The notes: generated by a model not told the origin, from the letters alone. Positions 12,673 to 24,119 are shown, counted from the first letter of the stretch. The stretch: DNA of 64,000 bases from Rhabditoides inermis (GCA_963966185.1 CAWZYM010000188.1:322001-386000); one strand, 5' to 3'. Numbers and translations: made by a program.

Positions 12673-15181
12673 AGACTAGAGAGGGGGAGTGCGGCGGACA
12701 CTTGAGACAGACGGTACCTTGATGTAGGGTACTGTAGCCAGTCTGGATGTTATGGTACAGTACTCAGTTTCTCTCATCTGAGTTTCATAGATGATTGGTC
12801 TCCCGATAAACAAGACCATTCGCCGCATCCAGTCACTCCCATCTAAGCTTGTGATCGATTTGGATTGCTCTCCTTGCTCTCAATATACACACTCTCTCGC
12901 TTTCCACTCGCAAATGGATCTTTGCTGATGGCGGTTCAGTCTGCTGCGCGACTGCTTGTGTAATTAGGCCAACTGCTGAAACGACACTCGATTTTTATAT
13001 AATGTGAAAATGAAGAATCCGAAACATCATAATCGATTGTATCTTGTTTTCTGAATCAGGAATATACCATGTTTCATAGGGTTCCGATGAAATCCGTTCA
13101 CTACCCACGCCATCATACAGTACTCACGTGACGCGCATGGGTGCCAAGAGTGAGCGTGGGTAGTGAGAGAGTGGCGTGGGTAGAGAGTGCGGCAGACATG
13201 TGAGACAGTGAAGAGTGAGCGTGGGTAGTGAGAGAGTGGCGTGGGTAGAGAGTGCGGCAGACATGTGAGACAGACGGAGAGACGGACTATGATGCAGAGT
13301 ACTGTAGCCGGCCCGGAGATCCAAACACCAAATCCCCAAACACAAAATAAATGAATAAATTTATTGGCATAGCATACAACAATTAATCATCAGAGTCGGA
13401 GTTCGAAGAGTCGTCGTCATAAGAGCGGAGGTCCTTGGGAATCTTGCTTTCGTTGATGTTCTTTCCACGCCTCTTGATCACGCGGTCCAGCATCTTCACG
13501 GAGTGGTTGATGAAGTTGTTCAGCTTCTCCACTGTATACTCCTCCCATGCGGCTTGAATAGCACGCTTGAGCTCCTCCTTGTTTTTTCGGCTTGTAATGA
13601 TCTCGGATCTTCCTCTTCATGTCTCCCCAGATCAGCTCGATGGGATTGAGATCGGGAGACTCGGGTGGCCAGTCTACGGTCGATATGCCGTTGGCGTTGG
13701 CATAGTCGCGTGTCTCTTGCGACACATGGGTGGGGCAGTTGTCTTGCACTAACAGACAGTCTCCTCCATAGGCGCTCTCCATAAATGGCCGATAACGGGT
13801 GTCAAGGATTCGAGTGTAGAAGTTGGAATCCATCTTGCACTTCCCATCAAAAATAGCCAGCTTCGTCTTCCCGTGCCTAGAGATTCCCGCCCAGACGTGC
13901 AGCTTCACAGGGTGCTTGGCCCTTTGCTTCATCCTGCCGTAGTAGTTCTCTTTTCGCAGATACTGGATACTCCGATTGTTCTCCAGTTGAAAAGTGCTCT
14001 CATCCGTGAAAACCCATGTGTCGAACTTTTCTTTCTTTTCCAGAGCACGTCGTGCGAACTTCACTCTCTTGACGCGGTTCTCCTTCCGAATTATTTGACA
14101 GTACTTCGTCTTTGTTTTCCGAAATCCGAGACTCCAGCGTAGTCTTCTTATCATAGACAGGGATGGTGCAAAATCCCGATACACCTCTTGAAGGCTCAGC
14201 TGCACCTGGCGAGCGGTCAGTTCGCTATTTCGGAGATAGGCCCTTTCGATAAATGCCTTTATCTCCTTCACCGTCTCTTCCTCGTACTTGCGAGACTTGT
14301 ACGCCTTCTTTCCTCTCTCCTCCTCCTCCATCTTCACTCTCCTCACATGCCGACACACGGTCCCATAGGATACACTGTTGTGCGAGTCCAGCAATCGCTT
14401 GTGTATGTCAGTGGTGGGGTAGCCAGCCCGCATCATCGACTCGATTTGCACAGCAAGCCGTTGGTATTTCACCATGACTAACTGCGACTTGATTGAATTG
14501 ACTCTCCATCAGATATTTTATAGTGCAGCAAACAGATTACTAGTCGTTGTCGAATGCCACAAGCGCGATGCCGCGGGTTATTGCATCTGGGTCAGTTGCA
14601 CATTCTGTGACCAAAGTAAATCCAATTATGAGGTATTATGAACGAATCCATTTATCGTACAATAATTACATTTTCAAATTGAGCGAAGAAACAGGGGACA
14701 TGAAAGTGGGAGAGAAGGCGGGATTCGGGCTGGGGGAGCGAGAGAATGACAGCTGGCGGCAGCTGGTTGTAGAGCGGGACGTGGAAGTGCGAGCGGGAGA
14801 CAAGGAGCGAGGGGGAGAGATGGAGAGAGTGCGGAGAAGACGCTTCTCGACAGTCTTGTTTAGGTTGGCCTAATTACACAGTTGGCCTAATTACACAAGC
14901 AGTCGCGCAGCAGACTGAACCGCCATCAGCAAAGATCCATTTGCGAGTGGAAAGCGAGAGAGTGTGTAAATTGAGAGCAAGCAGAGCAATCCAAATCGAT
15001 CACAAGCTTAGATGGGAGTGACTGGATGCGGCGAATGGTTTTGTTTATCGGGGGACCAATCATTTATGAAACTCAGATGAGAGAAACTGAGTACTGTACC
15101 ATAACATCTAGACTGGCTACAGTACCCTACATCAAGGTACCGTCTGTCTCAAGTGTCCGCCGCACTCCCCCTCTCTAGTCT

Positions 15182-15220
<39 letters not shown>

Positions 15221-16856
15221 CCCACGCTCACTCACAACACTCACTGGTTGATGGCGTGGGGAGACAACGGAATCATATTGTGAACTTCATCGGAACCCTA
15301 TGAAACATGGTATATTCCTGATTCGGAAAACGAGACACAATCGATTATAATATCGTTGTTTCATCAAAAATACATTCTGAAATTGCGAGTGTCTTTTTAG
15401 AAGTTGACCTAATGACACCAGCAGTCGCGCAGCAGACTGTAACCGCTCAAGGCAGAGTAGCCATGTGCGATTGGATGGCAATGGGAGAGACTGGATGCAC
15501 CAAACGGGCTTCGTTTTGTCGGGGACCAATCATATATTCAATTAAAATAATAAAATATGTCTTCACAAGCAAAACAATAAACTTCCAGAGCAGTTATTCT
15601 TATCAAAAACGGAAAAGTGTGACCTGTCAAAACGGCAAAGTGACAAGTGACAACTCATGATGTCATGATGACTAAAACAGGTTTCATTTTTGCTCGAAAC
15701 ATGTTTCCAGCCTAAAAACACTATGGGGATTCCGTTAGTAATGTTTGTTTTTGATGAAAATAGTAAAATAAGAAAATATCGTGTTTGGGCCCACACGGTC
15801 CCACACCGGGGGCACAGAGTGAGCCCGTCGGGCCCACACGGTCCCACACCGGGGACACTCAGTGGGACCGCCGGTCCCACAGGGTGTGAGCCCGAAAAAA
15901 ATCAAAATCAAAAATTTAAAATTCTGTAAACGCAGATCGATGCGGAATGCTTTTCTCATCATGTATACAAAATTTCATGAGAAAATATTTTGATATGATC
16001 GAATACGGGGCGCGGGCCCACTAGGGCCCACACCGGGGGCACCCGGGCCCACACTTTTGCTATTCCATGTGGCGAGTAGTGTACATATTACTTCAGGACG
16101 CAGTCGACGCAGTGATTACTCTCCAATTACACTCATTGCCTATATTTCGAAGAAAAACCACGAAAGTAATCGATTTTGTTGCTGTTCGCAGCGAACGTGT
16201 CTCATCTAAGAAACATCTTCGCTTCTTTTTCCGTAAATACGTTCAACAAATAGTTTCAACAAAAAGAGCGTACCTGCCAAATTCAGCGTTATTGGTTACG
16301 GTGTGAGGAACATGTTGTCCAATCATCAAAAGATGCGCGCGCCCTCGCATTTCTTTACGATTTTGATTAGTTCCGCGTTCACGACTTGATTCATACTAAA
16401 CCAATTTGTATGAAACTTTGCAGATAGTTGAGTTTACGTCCTCGGCTGTAGTCCACCTCCTCAATTTTGCTTTCAGTATCCGGTTAAAAAAACATCAAAT
16501 GTCCGGCAGCGGAAGCTCCATGTCCAAGCAAAAGTTTTACTTCAATCTCTAAAAATGCATTGACAAAGAACGGAGAGAGAGAGAGAGAGAGGGAGAGAGG
16601 AAAAGTTAGAGAGAAGCATATAGATATATATATATAGAGAAAGGCAGCGGAAAAAGAGGAAGAGGGAAAAAAGGAAGAGTAAGATAAAAAAAGGGAAGGG
16701 AGAGATAGAGAGAGACAGAGAGAGAAAGAGAGAGAGAGAATGCGAGAATAAAAGAGGGCGAGAGGTTGCAGTAGCAAAGCTCGTAGCATTAAAACTAAAA
16801 GAAATACGAAGAGAAAGAGAGAGAAAGAAAGAGAAAAAAGAGAGAGAAAGAAAGAG

Positions 16857-16900
<44 letters not shown>

Positions 16901-16919
16901 AGAGAAAGAGAGAGAGGAA

Positions 16920-16960
<41 letters not shown>

Positions 16961-19900
16961 AGAGAGAGAGAGAGTTTTTATGAGCAAAGGAAAGTATAGT
17001 TCAGAAAAAAAAGTATAATGATTATCATTGATCTATGTATTCATAGATATTGATAGCGGAGCGGGAGCGCGCGGCACCGTGCAGGTGCTCTTTCCGTATA
17101 CGCGAGGACATTCAAATTCAAAAATATACATAGATCTACTGACTTGTACAACGGAGGTACGCGGCAGCTAACCAAAGCACTTGCAGACCAGGTATTATTA
17201 TTGCATTGCCTCTAGACCACATTATCAGTGCAATCAATACATCAATCGACTAATCTTCTCTACTTTAATAACCAGTTTCACTCGAAATGTTATGAAATTG
17301 TAAAAAAAAAACACAGTATTATTGATCATAACAAAAACTTGAGTTTCTATTCTATTCTATGAGTTTCTATTCTATTCTTCTTATTTTCATGATCTAGCGC
17401 GGAGGCGCGCGACAGCGCGCCGAAGCGCTAGTAGAGAAAGAGAGAGAAAGAGAGAGAGGGGGGAAAGAGTGAGAGAGAGGGCTATTAGATAAGCGAAATA
17501 GAGCGCATCAATCGTCAATGAGCGATCCGACCAGGCTGTTCGTTTCCTGATTCTGACTACGTTTTCGAAGACTCTCTAGTTTGGATACGTCAGTGTACTA
17601 GTTTTCGAAGATTTTCAAGTTACTGACGTGACTGTTATCAGTGACTGTTACTATGTCTGTGTATTTGTGAATTGTTAATTGTGAGTATTGTAAATTGTAA
17701 GTTATTTGTATCTTTATAGCATGATATTCTGACTAGTGAGTTTGTAATATGTATTTTCGTTATCTAATGTACAAAATTTCTTCGAAATTTGAGAAAAGGA
17801 CATCCATTCTCTTTCGAAAAGTACAGGAGTAAAAAGGAGTGGTTTGTTTTGATCTAATTCAACAAAAGCACATGCATATTTTTTCTTCGCAGCTGACTAA
17901 AATTTCAAAACAAACCTGCTCTTTCTAATCGATGAAAAAAGCGAACATATGTAATAAGTACTATAATAATTTAAAATAAAAGACCTTTTTGTTGTTAAAT
18001 TTTTATGCATTTGCATGCGTATATCTGATCAAAAATCACACATTTCATAGTTATGAAACATTTCATAGTACATCGTTTGAAAGAGCAGGTTTGTTTTGAA
18101 ATTTTAGTCAGCTGCGAAGAAAAAATATGCATGTGCTTTTGTTGAATTAGATCAAAACAAACCACTCCTTTTTACTCCTGTACTTTTCGAAAGAGAATAT
18201 TCCTTTTGCTTTCTATATATATAACGCATTTTTATTCCAATTAATTCACATTTGCGCCTGTCTGCAATGTTTTAATTGACTATTTACTAACTCGTAATAA
18301 ATCTATAACCGCAAATTTAGTTTGATTGTTATTCTTTTTTATATTCATCCATTGTTTAGATATTGTTAATGCTATTTAGATACATATACCTTGTTAAGGT
18401 CTCTTTTGCAGGAAATGGATTCGATTTCGAAACCTTCGATCACTCTAGGACAATTGTTTCTAACTGTGTTCACATTCACGTCACTTCTTTTATACATTTT
18501 GATAATAGTCATCATCATTCGTCACAGAAAATCCCGGAGTTTTTCTTCGATATTCTACGCACTTGTTCTCAATCAAGTAAACCGACATATTTTTAAATGT
18601 ATTTATAATAATCTTCCAGTTTCCAGTTTGTCGTCGATTGTCTAATGTATCTCGTTGTTGACCTATTGTTTCGACCACGAAAATATCGTTGGTTCTCTTT
18701 TTACAAGGTGAGAACTAAAAAATACATTTGGACAGTGACAAAATCTTTTCAACAAGATATTATATAAACATAACAATACAGAAACGTTACATTTATATCA
18801 CGAAGCAGTGTGTCCTGTCGTGGTCACAAATGATCATTTGGTCACCAACGAACTTTCGAATAGTCACGTACTGTCGCGGACTGTGCGCCACGATTTTCGC
18901 GAATATGTTTTCCATTCTAGTAATGCCACAAATTCAAATAAATGATTCCAGATAAATGACACACAAATTGAAGTAAGTAAATTATAATAATTGTAATCTT
19001 TAAATGAACAAATAACACACAGCGCATAGAACCGAATAGAGCGTGAATCTTTCCGTGCCGCTACTATTTCTTGTGATTGCGTGTTTTTTGAGATACATGA
19101 ATAGAACTTGTGTGGTGTCTGAGTTGACATAGTTTCGTATACGGTGGTTTCGTTTCACAGTAGAATCAAAATTTCACTAAAAGAATGACTGATGAATGTT
19201 TGAAAATGTGAGCATCTACCATCTATGATTTAGGAACAAGCGGACGCTCCACTTGCCACCATCTCTCTCTTTTGTGTCTGCTGGATTCGATCTGTCCTGT
19301 ATCTAGGCTACATACCATTCGCACTCAACAGACTCATAGCATGCGTCTTTCCTATGACACGCATGGTAATCTTATTGTCAGATTTCACAAATTACATTGA
19401 TCGTTTCAGCTGTGGTCTCGTGAAGCCTTTGTCATCATTGTCCTATTGTTGTGGCTGCCTCCAATAACCGTTAATACAGCCCTATTCCGAACAATGAAGT
19501 ACAATAACTCATTTATTATCAATCCTGGAACAGGCATTCTGCAGCTCTACTCGAGTAATAACATTTCTGATGTGAGTTACTTTTATAGCTTACTCGATAT
19601 TTACTGTGTTTTGTGTCTAGATACAAACGCTGCAAGGTCTGATCATTGGTGTGGTAGTTTCGATCACTTGTTTTATCATGTATGCTGTCGCTATTTTCAA
19701 GACACGCACAAGAAATGTTCGTTCCTTGTTTAATAAGCAAGCATGATTCGATTTGAAAAACACGTTCAGGAGACAAACGTTCGTTATCAGAGCACAGTGG
19801 AAAAGAATTTGCTGAAATGTTCGGTAGGGAAACGACACAGTCAGATTCGTCAGATTTACCAAAGAAATTCAGACGATAACGTTTCTTCCGATGTTGCTCG

Positions 19901-22900
19901 AATCAATTCGGGCAGTGTTTCATTACTACGGTCAGCATTACGATAGGGTAAGTGAAAATAATAAACAAAATAATTAAACTGTTAATTTGGAATCAGCACA
20001 CGACACACACAAGACACAGAATAAAGAAGATTGGAATCACAAACTAAATAAATTTACTGTATAAGTATCATACTAGAACGAAACCAATATTTTTTAAAGG
20101 AAATGTACATTCTCTGCACAGAACTCTTTTTCTACACCAGTGACATTGTTCTTTCAACACAGGTATGCACATTTATTCCCTTATTGAATAAAAAAATAAG
20201 AGTAAGTGTTCGTAATCATACTACGCACACACACACACTACGGCATCGTACTACGGTTTCGGTACCTATCATGGATAGGACAGGGGCATTGGATTGATCT
20301 TTTATATAAAAGGGGCATTGATTAAAAGTACTAATGTCTCCAAGGGAAGGAAGGATGCCGCACAGGAGGGTTTGTGATGTGGTGTGGTGAATAGTTTGAA
20401 TTATGAAACCAAACAAACTTGTAAGCTTTTTTCTAGGCATGGACGCTTTTCTACACAAATCGAGTGATACGGGAACAAATTCTCTACACTTTTGGATTTA
20501 GGCGAGTGTCTTGCGAAATTCTGCAATAAAACCACGACAACTATAAAATACTTTTCAAGATATACATATGTTCTTAGAAATGGAATGGAAATATACTTAT
20601 GATTGCACAAAACACAAAACTATCAAAACCTCTCGTTTGCATTGATGAAAATGCAGGAAAAGTAAACAAATAAACATGAGTAGGATACAAAAAAACACTA
20701 AACATTGAGTGATTTCAGGAAGAAACAGTCGAGCAATTTGCTTCACTCAATGTTCTCTTCCACTCAGCGCAAGGTGGCGCAAGTCCATCCAGCGACGGGA
20801 CCAGTGCGTGTGCAAGTGCAAGCACGGACAGCGTCTCACCCCAAATAAGTATATCATCGATAGTGTATGACCCAGATGCATTGCTATATTTGTCTATCCA
20901 CAAAATCCTCACTAAATTGAAATGAGAAAATTGGAGTTTGGAAAAATGTTTTTTTTAATTGGTTTGGTTCGGTTTTATCTGCTCTTCGGATGTATGTGAC
21001 CTACTTGAATGAATATGACCATCTCTGATGATGACAAGACATTGGTTTCGTCAGCAACAATATAAGTGAAATACAACACATATTCTGGTTTATATAGATT
21101 ATAATATAATCCCCCTACCTCACCCCACCCACCGCTGGTGTCTTGTCTCCGGCGCGGCGAGCCACTGGTTGCGCACTGCGTCGTAGCTCAGCACCGACTT
21201 GTTGCTGCAAACGATTATTTATCATCTCTAAACAAAATACAAACCCACCAGTTGACGGAGTAGATGATATCGCCGACGGCGCATAGCTGGAGGGACGTGG
21301 TCGGCTCGGGTAGAGACGCGATCGGACGCCACTCGCCTGCGCAGAGTATTGTAAAACACATACTGCAGAAAACGAAAATATACAGCCAGTTATGATGTAA
21401 TACGCCGATGAGAAGTGCCGTGAGTGCTAGCGCGCTTGCTACCATAGTGAATGACGGTGTGATCAGACTATGCGTGATTCTATCATGTTTCTATCGTTTT
21501 TATAGGATGAGAAACTGCCTCTCAAGCACCTGTTGTCGTGTCCATGACCTCTGCGCTCGCGAGGACCGCGCGGCCGTCGTTCCCCCCAGCAACGAACAAG
21601 CGCGAGCCGAGAGCGCACGCGCCCAGCCACTTCCTGCAATCATTCATTCTTTATTAAACCATCAAATCAATCAATCGCTCACCTCTTATTCTGCATGGGT
21701 GTGGCGTTGACCCAGCCGTCGCCGCTCAGTGGCCAGGGCATGTCCCTGTAGCGTCGCTCGCGACTCCAGCCGCCGTCGAACCGACCAGCCAGTGTGGCGT
21801 CGAGATCGGCCGCTATCACGTGCTGCAAAAATAATACCTTGTTTGAAATATTATAAATGAACTGTAGACAAGAAAAGATATGCAAATATAATAAAGAAAC
21901 AACCATATATTATGAACAAAATCGAGTAAGCAGAGTGGACTCCCGGCTCTCCTCTGGTTCACCTCACCTTTAGCGCAGTAGTGTACATGGTAGTGCAGTC
22001 AGGGCTGGCGGAAACGAGCGGCTCCTCACCCACAGTCTCCAGCAGGAACAGCTTGTCGAGACGAGAGAGACGCACCTCGGACAGCAGACTGAAGAAATAA
22101 AACAAACGTTGATTAATCATTAGCGGGAACATGAGAGGGAAACAGTACAAAACAGTATAACGATAATGCAATTACAGACCTGATCACTATGTTATCGAAA
22201 GTAGGAAATAAAAATTGGCGATTGAATAATTGATTGATTACATTAAAAAAGTCACCTCGCCATCTCGTCCTGCCTAGCAGCCAGGTCGTGTTGGATCCAC
22301 GAGATGAGGATCTTGTACACCCCCTCCTCGCCGCACGTCTTCAGCAAGTCGGCTATAACGACAAACATTGATTGATTAATCGATTGATTGATCGATTGAC
22401 TCACACTGGAGCAGCAGTTTCATGATGGCCGCGTCGACAGCGAGCAGAGCACCAGAGTCGGCCAGGTCGCTGCAAGCATACGATTCGTGATACTCTCACT
22501 GACGTGTTATGGGCACCTTATGGGTGCGAATGTCCACAACCTGCCCATAACATAACGCGCTAGGCGCACCGTGTTCCGTGTTATTATTACTTTGGCACAG
22601 TGAAACGAACCAACCTGAAGTTGTTGCAGATGAAGCGCCATGCTTTGTGCTCCAGCTCATCGCAGCTGTACAGCTTGGCCACCGCCCACAGCTCGAAGCA
22701 GCTCGAAACGGTCAGCGAGGAGAGAAGGAAACTAGGAACGTCAATCAATCAATCAATTAATATCTCGATAAACTATATACTAACTCATATATTTGAGAAA
22801 AAAAAAATTGAAAAAAGAGGTGGTGAGACACAGATAGCAGGAAGGAAGTGCACATTGTTAGAACGAAGCACCCTCATTTTGCTGATGCATCTGCGGAGTG

Positions 22901-24065
22901 AGTATAGCAGTTGCAGAAACGCACCAATCAATCAATCAAGCACCAATCAAAATGTTAATCTCTCAGAAACATCGGACTCGATTATAAAAAAAATCTGAAA
23001 AAAAAGAAGTAGTGAAACTGTGAACCGCACCGCGCGCACGCGGCCTTGACGTCGTCGAGTAGGAGACGGTCGGCGGCGCGCAGCAGCTCCCGCACTCGCG
23101 ACGAGTCTGCAGGTGAACATGATGCGGATATGAAACAAACTGGTAACGCAATGGTGTAAATGCTTGACCGCGGCAAAAGTAGTGAACGACACTGCACAGC
23201 TGACCCACCGCTCTCCTCGATGCTGCCGGTGTACATGTAGGCGAGAAGCTGACGCAGGATCGCCACCGGAATGTCCTGCAACAGTCCTCAATCAATTAAT
23301 CAATCAATCAATCAATCATTTATCCTATATCTTGACTACACAACCAGTGCATACGGTACACCACACGGGATAAGCGCTGGAAAAAAAACACAGCTTAGCA
23401 ACGTTTTAGTCCCGTTGCAGATTTATAGAAAACGTATTGTTTGTCCTCATATTTATAGAAAACGTATTGTCCGTCCGTCGACGGACGCAGCGTCCGTCCC
23501 CCAAGTTGCTCGTATATCCCAGCAGGTATAATAAAAACAAGATGGTCATCACGACGTGTATCTCGACGTGGTCGGCGCCCGCCTCGCGCATTCCGATGGT
23601 GAACATCGAGTGGAAGAAGGGGCTGGCGAGGGACAGCACCAGGCGGTGCGCGCGGATCTGGAGATGTTTTTTTTTCGAAACTAGGAGCAATATGGCGATA
23701 AACGCCGAGCTCACCTCGACCTGTAGCCGCGGGCGCTTGGGTTGCTGCTGCTGCGACGCGTCCTCCGGCTCAACCACGACCAGCGTCACGTCCGACAGCT
23801 CACCGGAGCTGTAACAGTCAATGTGATTATACAATGAAAAAAATGAGTAAACAAAAACAACAACGCACTCCCACATCTCGACGAGCCGCGTGCGATTGAG
23901 CAGACTGGCGCGGCGAAACGAGAACTTCCTGAAAGCAATGGTGTTTTCACTGTTATACCATATGCCAGATTCATAAAGAAAAGCTTACCTGTCTTCGGGA
24001 GAGCCGCCGAATACTGCCGCTGGCGGCAGAAAAGGTCCATTAGCATCGGGCGGCGGAGTCGGCAT
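3358..24065 (-). CDS. BTB-BACK-Kelch protein (KLHL-type, likely Cullin-3 substrate adaptor)
   Basis: Nineteen exons join with matching phases into 606 codons: 24065-23989, 23928-23869, 23808-23715, 23657-23556, 23275-23209, 23106-23031, 22731-22615, 22469-22405, 22352-22256, 22088-21968, 21822-21683, 21633-21530, 21336-21249, 21204-21133, 5496-5405, 5202-5081, 4781-4617, 3816-3739, 3441-3358. Residues about 40-150 are a BTB domain (SGELSDVTLVV, AHRLVL, LLAYMYTGSIEE); 155-270 a BACK domain (CDELEHKAWRFI); 300-606 kelch repeats with FVAGGNDG, YAAGGYDD, VVAGGFRD and FALGGFVG. KLHL proteins usually recruit substrates to Cullin-3 ubiquitin ligases and are 550-650 residues, so the length fits. The start follows an acceptor at 24071, consistent with trans-splicing. 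The donor of exon 4 could be three bases further on. Intron 14 is 15.6 kb and holds another gene and transposons; the phase-2 match across it supports one gene. The exact orthologue is not recognised. Confidence 0.88.
4798..5072. repeat. CT-rich microsatellite in kelch intron 16
   Basis: Imperfect CT and CCT runs fill most of the intron between the exons at 5202-5081 and 4781-4617. The long open frames read through it are compositional artefacts. Confidence 0.8.
5665..5997. mobile_element. MITE with TTAA target site (333 bp)
   Basis: Terminal inverted repeats of roughly 50 bases start AGGGAGTGTACACTCTG and are flanked on both sides by TTAA (5661-5664 and 5998-6001). A TTAA duplication is the hallmark of piggyBac-type insertion. 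There is no open frame inside. The ends match those of the larger element at 25900-27898. It sits in kelch intron 14. Confidence 0.85.
6409..6835. mobile_element. Putative MITE with CACTGACACAGAA ends (427 bp)
   Basis: The left end CACTGACACAGAA and the right end TTCTGTGTCAGTG are perfect reverse complements, followed inside by TGCTAGTAGCGC-type sequence at both ends. The interior holds short GC palindromes and no gene. A target duplication is not clear. Confidence 0.65.
8072..8128. repeat. Two adjacent perfect GC hairpins
   Basis: GGGCGGCGC-GCCA-GCGCCGCCC (8072-8093) and GTGGCGCGC-GCA-GCGCGCCAC (8108-8128) are perfect 9 bp stems with 4- and 3-base loops, standing in AT-rich DNA of the large kelch intron. 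Confidence 0.8.
8304..8332 (+). repeat. (CGG)n trinucleotide run
   Basis: A GGC/CGG trinucleotide run of about seven units is followed by GACGACGG. It lies in the large kelch intron and is not in a recognised coding exon. Confidence 0.8.
8820..9050 (+). repeat. GA-rich microsatellite tract
   Basis: Purine-rich sequence with a pure (GA)n core at about 8949-8983. No coding evidence. Confidence 0.8.
9100..11766. repeat. Degenerate satellite-like region (about 170 bp periodicity)
   Basis: Phrases such as CATAACT followed by TTC- and AAACTT-type text recur. The motif GCGGTCATAACT and variants lies near 11190, 11533 and 11708, spaced at about 170 bases or twice that; GACAGGATCAATCA recurs at 9686 and 10200. 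The array continues on the far side of the Tc1 element (16082 onward), so the element inserted into it. No gene is visible. Confidence 0.65.
10871..10976. repeat. Cluster of three perfect GC hairpins
   Basis: GCGCGCC-GAA-GGCGCGC (10878-10894, inside an outer GAGGC/GCCTC stem), GGCGGC-GAA-GCCGCC (10914-10928), and a 17 bp perfect stem 10932-10948 with 10960-10976 around an 11-base loop. Two of the three loops are GAA. Confidence 0.85.
11767..12975 (+). repeat. Left terminal inverted repeat of the Tc1 element
   Basis: Nearly identical to the reverse complement of 14879-16081. It contains two related sub-units (about 12310-12450 and 12790-12975), both with TCTGCTGCGCGACTGCT, so the arm itself grew by internal duplication. 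Confidence 0.9.
12976..13382. repeat. Transposon interior with tandem duplications
   Basis: A further partial copy of the arm sub-unit ends at about 13100 (CATAGGGTTCCGATGAA). Bases about 13146-13203 are then repeated at 13208-13268 (GAGCGTGGGTAGTGAGAGAG). AATAAATGAATAAA at about 13346 could be a polyadenylation signal for the transposase. Confidence 0.6.
13383..14475 (-). CDS. Tc1-type DD34E transposase, one frameshift near the C terminus
   Basis: The frame from ATG at 14475 encodes helix-turn-helix DNA-binding regions (residues about 1-60 and 70-130) and a complete catalytic triad: FTDEST, LVQDNCPTH and SPDLNPIE, with 34 residues between the second Asp and the Glu. This DD34E spacing is typical of Tc1 elements. 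The open frame continues to 13417, but from about 13585 the neighbouring frame has better coding quality and ends in an acidic DDDSSNSDSDD tail at the stop at 13383. An extra A in the six-A run at 13582-13587 explains the shift. The catalytic residues are unaffected. The protein would cut and rejoin its own element ends at TA sites. Confidence 0.9.
14476..14878. other. Transposase 5' region inside the Tc1 element
   Basis: Unique sequence between the transposase start and the right arm, purine-rich from about 14700 to 14860. It probably holds the transposase promoter; no motif is certain. Confidence 0.5.
14879..16081 (-). repeat. Right terminal inverted repeat of the Tc1 element
   Basis: Reverse complement of the left arm, ending GGCGAGTAGTG before the TA target duplication at 16082-16083. 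Confidence 0.9.
16084..16978. repeat. Satellite continuation followed by GA-rich microsatellite
   Basis: Bases 16084-16480 resume the degenerate satellite seen before the transposon (compare 11246-11400 with 16082-16230). Bases about 16570-16978 are a long purine-rich GA and GAAA tract. The 167-residue Ser-Leu frame on the minus strand over it is an artefact. Confidence 0.75.
17394..17431. repeat. Nested perfect GC hairpin
   Basis: CTAGCGC-GGA-GGCGCGC-GACA-GCGCGCC-GAA-GCGCTAG: both stems are perfect, with a GACA loop and a symmetrical three-base internal loop. It resembles the cluster at 10871-10976. Confidence 0.85.
17806..18198. mobile_element. Foldback MITE-like inverted repeat (393 bp)
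   Basis: Arms of about 120 bases (17806-17925 and 18079-18198) are near-perfect reverse complements, starting ATTCTCTTTCGAAAAGTAC, around an AT-rich centre of about 150 bases. There is no open frame and no certain target duplication. Confidence 0.8.
18415..20925 (+). CDS. Seven-transmembrane chemoreceptor-like protein (nematode serpentine family), nested in kelch intron 14
   Basis: Proposed exons: 18415-18576, 18627-18707, 18809-18922, 19234-19365, 19410-19571, 19621-19716, 19828-19947, 20100-20201, 20719-20925; all are phase 0 and give 391 codons. ATG follows a TTTTGCAG acceptor. Exon 1 has a strong first membrane span (LLLYILIIVIII). Exon 4 carries NRLIACVFP after the third span, the position of the NR motif in serpentine receptors. 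Exons 5 and 6 hold spans four and five, exon 7 TFLPMLLESIRAVF, and exon 8 ends PLLNKKIR, as in span-seven ends of such receptors. The last exon is a Ser-rich tail. Srv/Sru-like is the best guess. Such receptors usually act in chemosensory neurons. Exons 3, 6 and 9 are the least certain. Confidence 0.72.
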
Positions 24066-24119
24066 TACGCCTGAAACGATATGAATCAAACGCATTTGGC
24101 AACAAACTGGCAACAACTT

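Larger units (their letters stand above)
11767..16081 (-). mobile_element. Tc1/mariner-type transposon with 1.2 kb terminal inverted repeats
   Basis: The ends are CACTACTCGCCACATGG at the left and its exact reverse complement at the right, with TA at 11765-11766 and 16082-16083, the target duplication of Tc1/mariner elements. The flanks on both sides belong to the same degenerate satellite, so the empty site can be inferred. Arms of about 1.2 kb surround a 1.9 kb centre that carries one transposase gene. A GA/CT run and repeated GGGCCCACAC-type GC-rich phrases lie in both arms. It lies in intron 14 of the kelch gene. Confidence 0.92.

Noticed and set aside
16484..16987. 167-codon Ser-Leu frame
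   Set aside because: Low-complexity translation of a GA tract; no splice support or domain.
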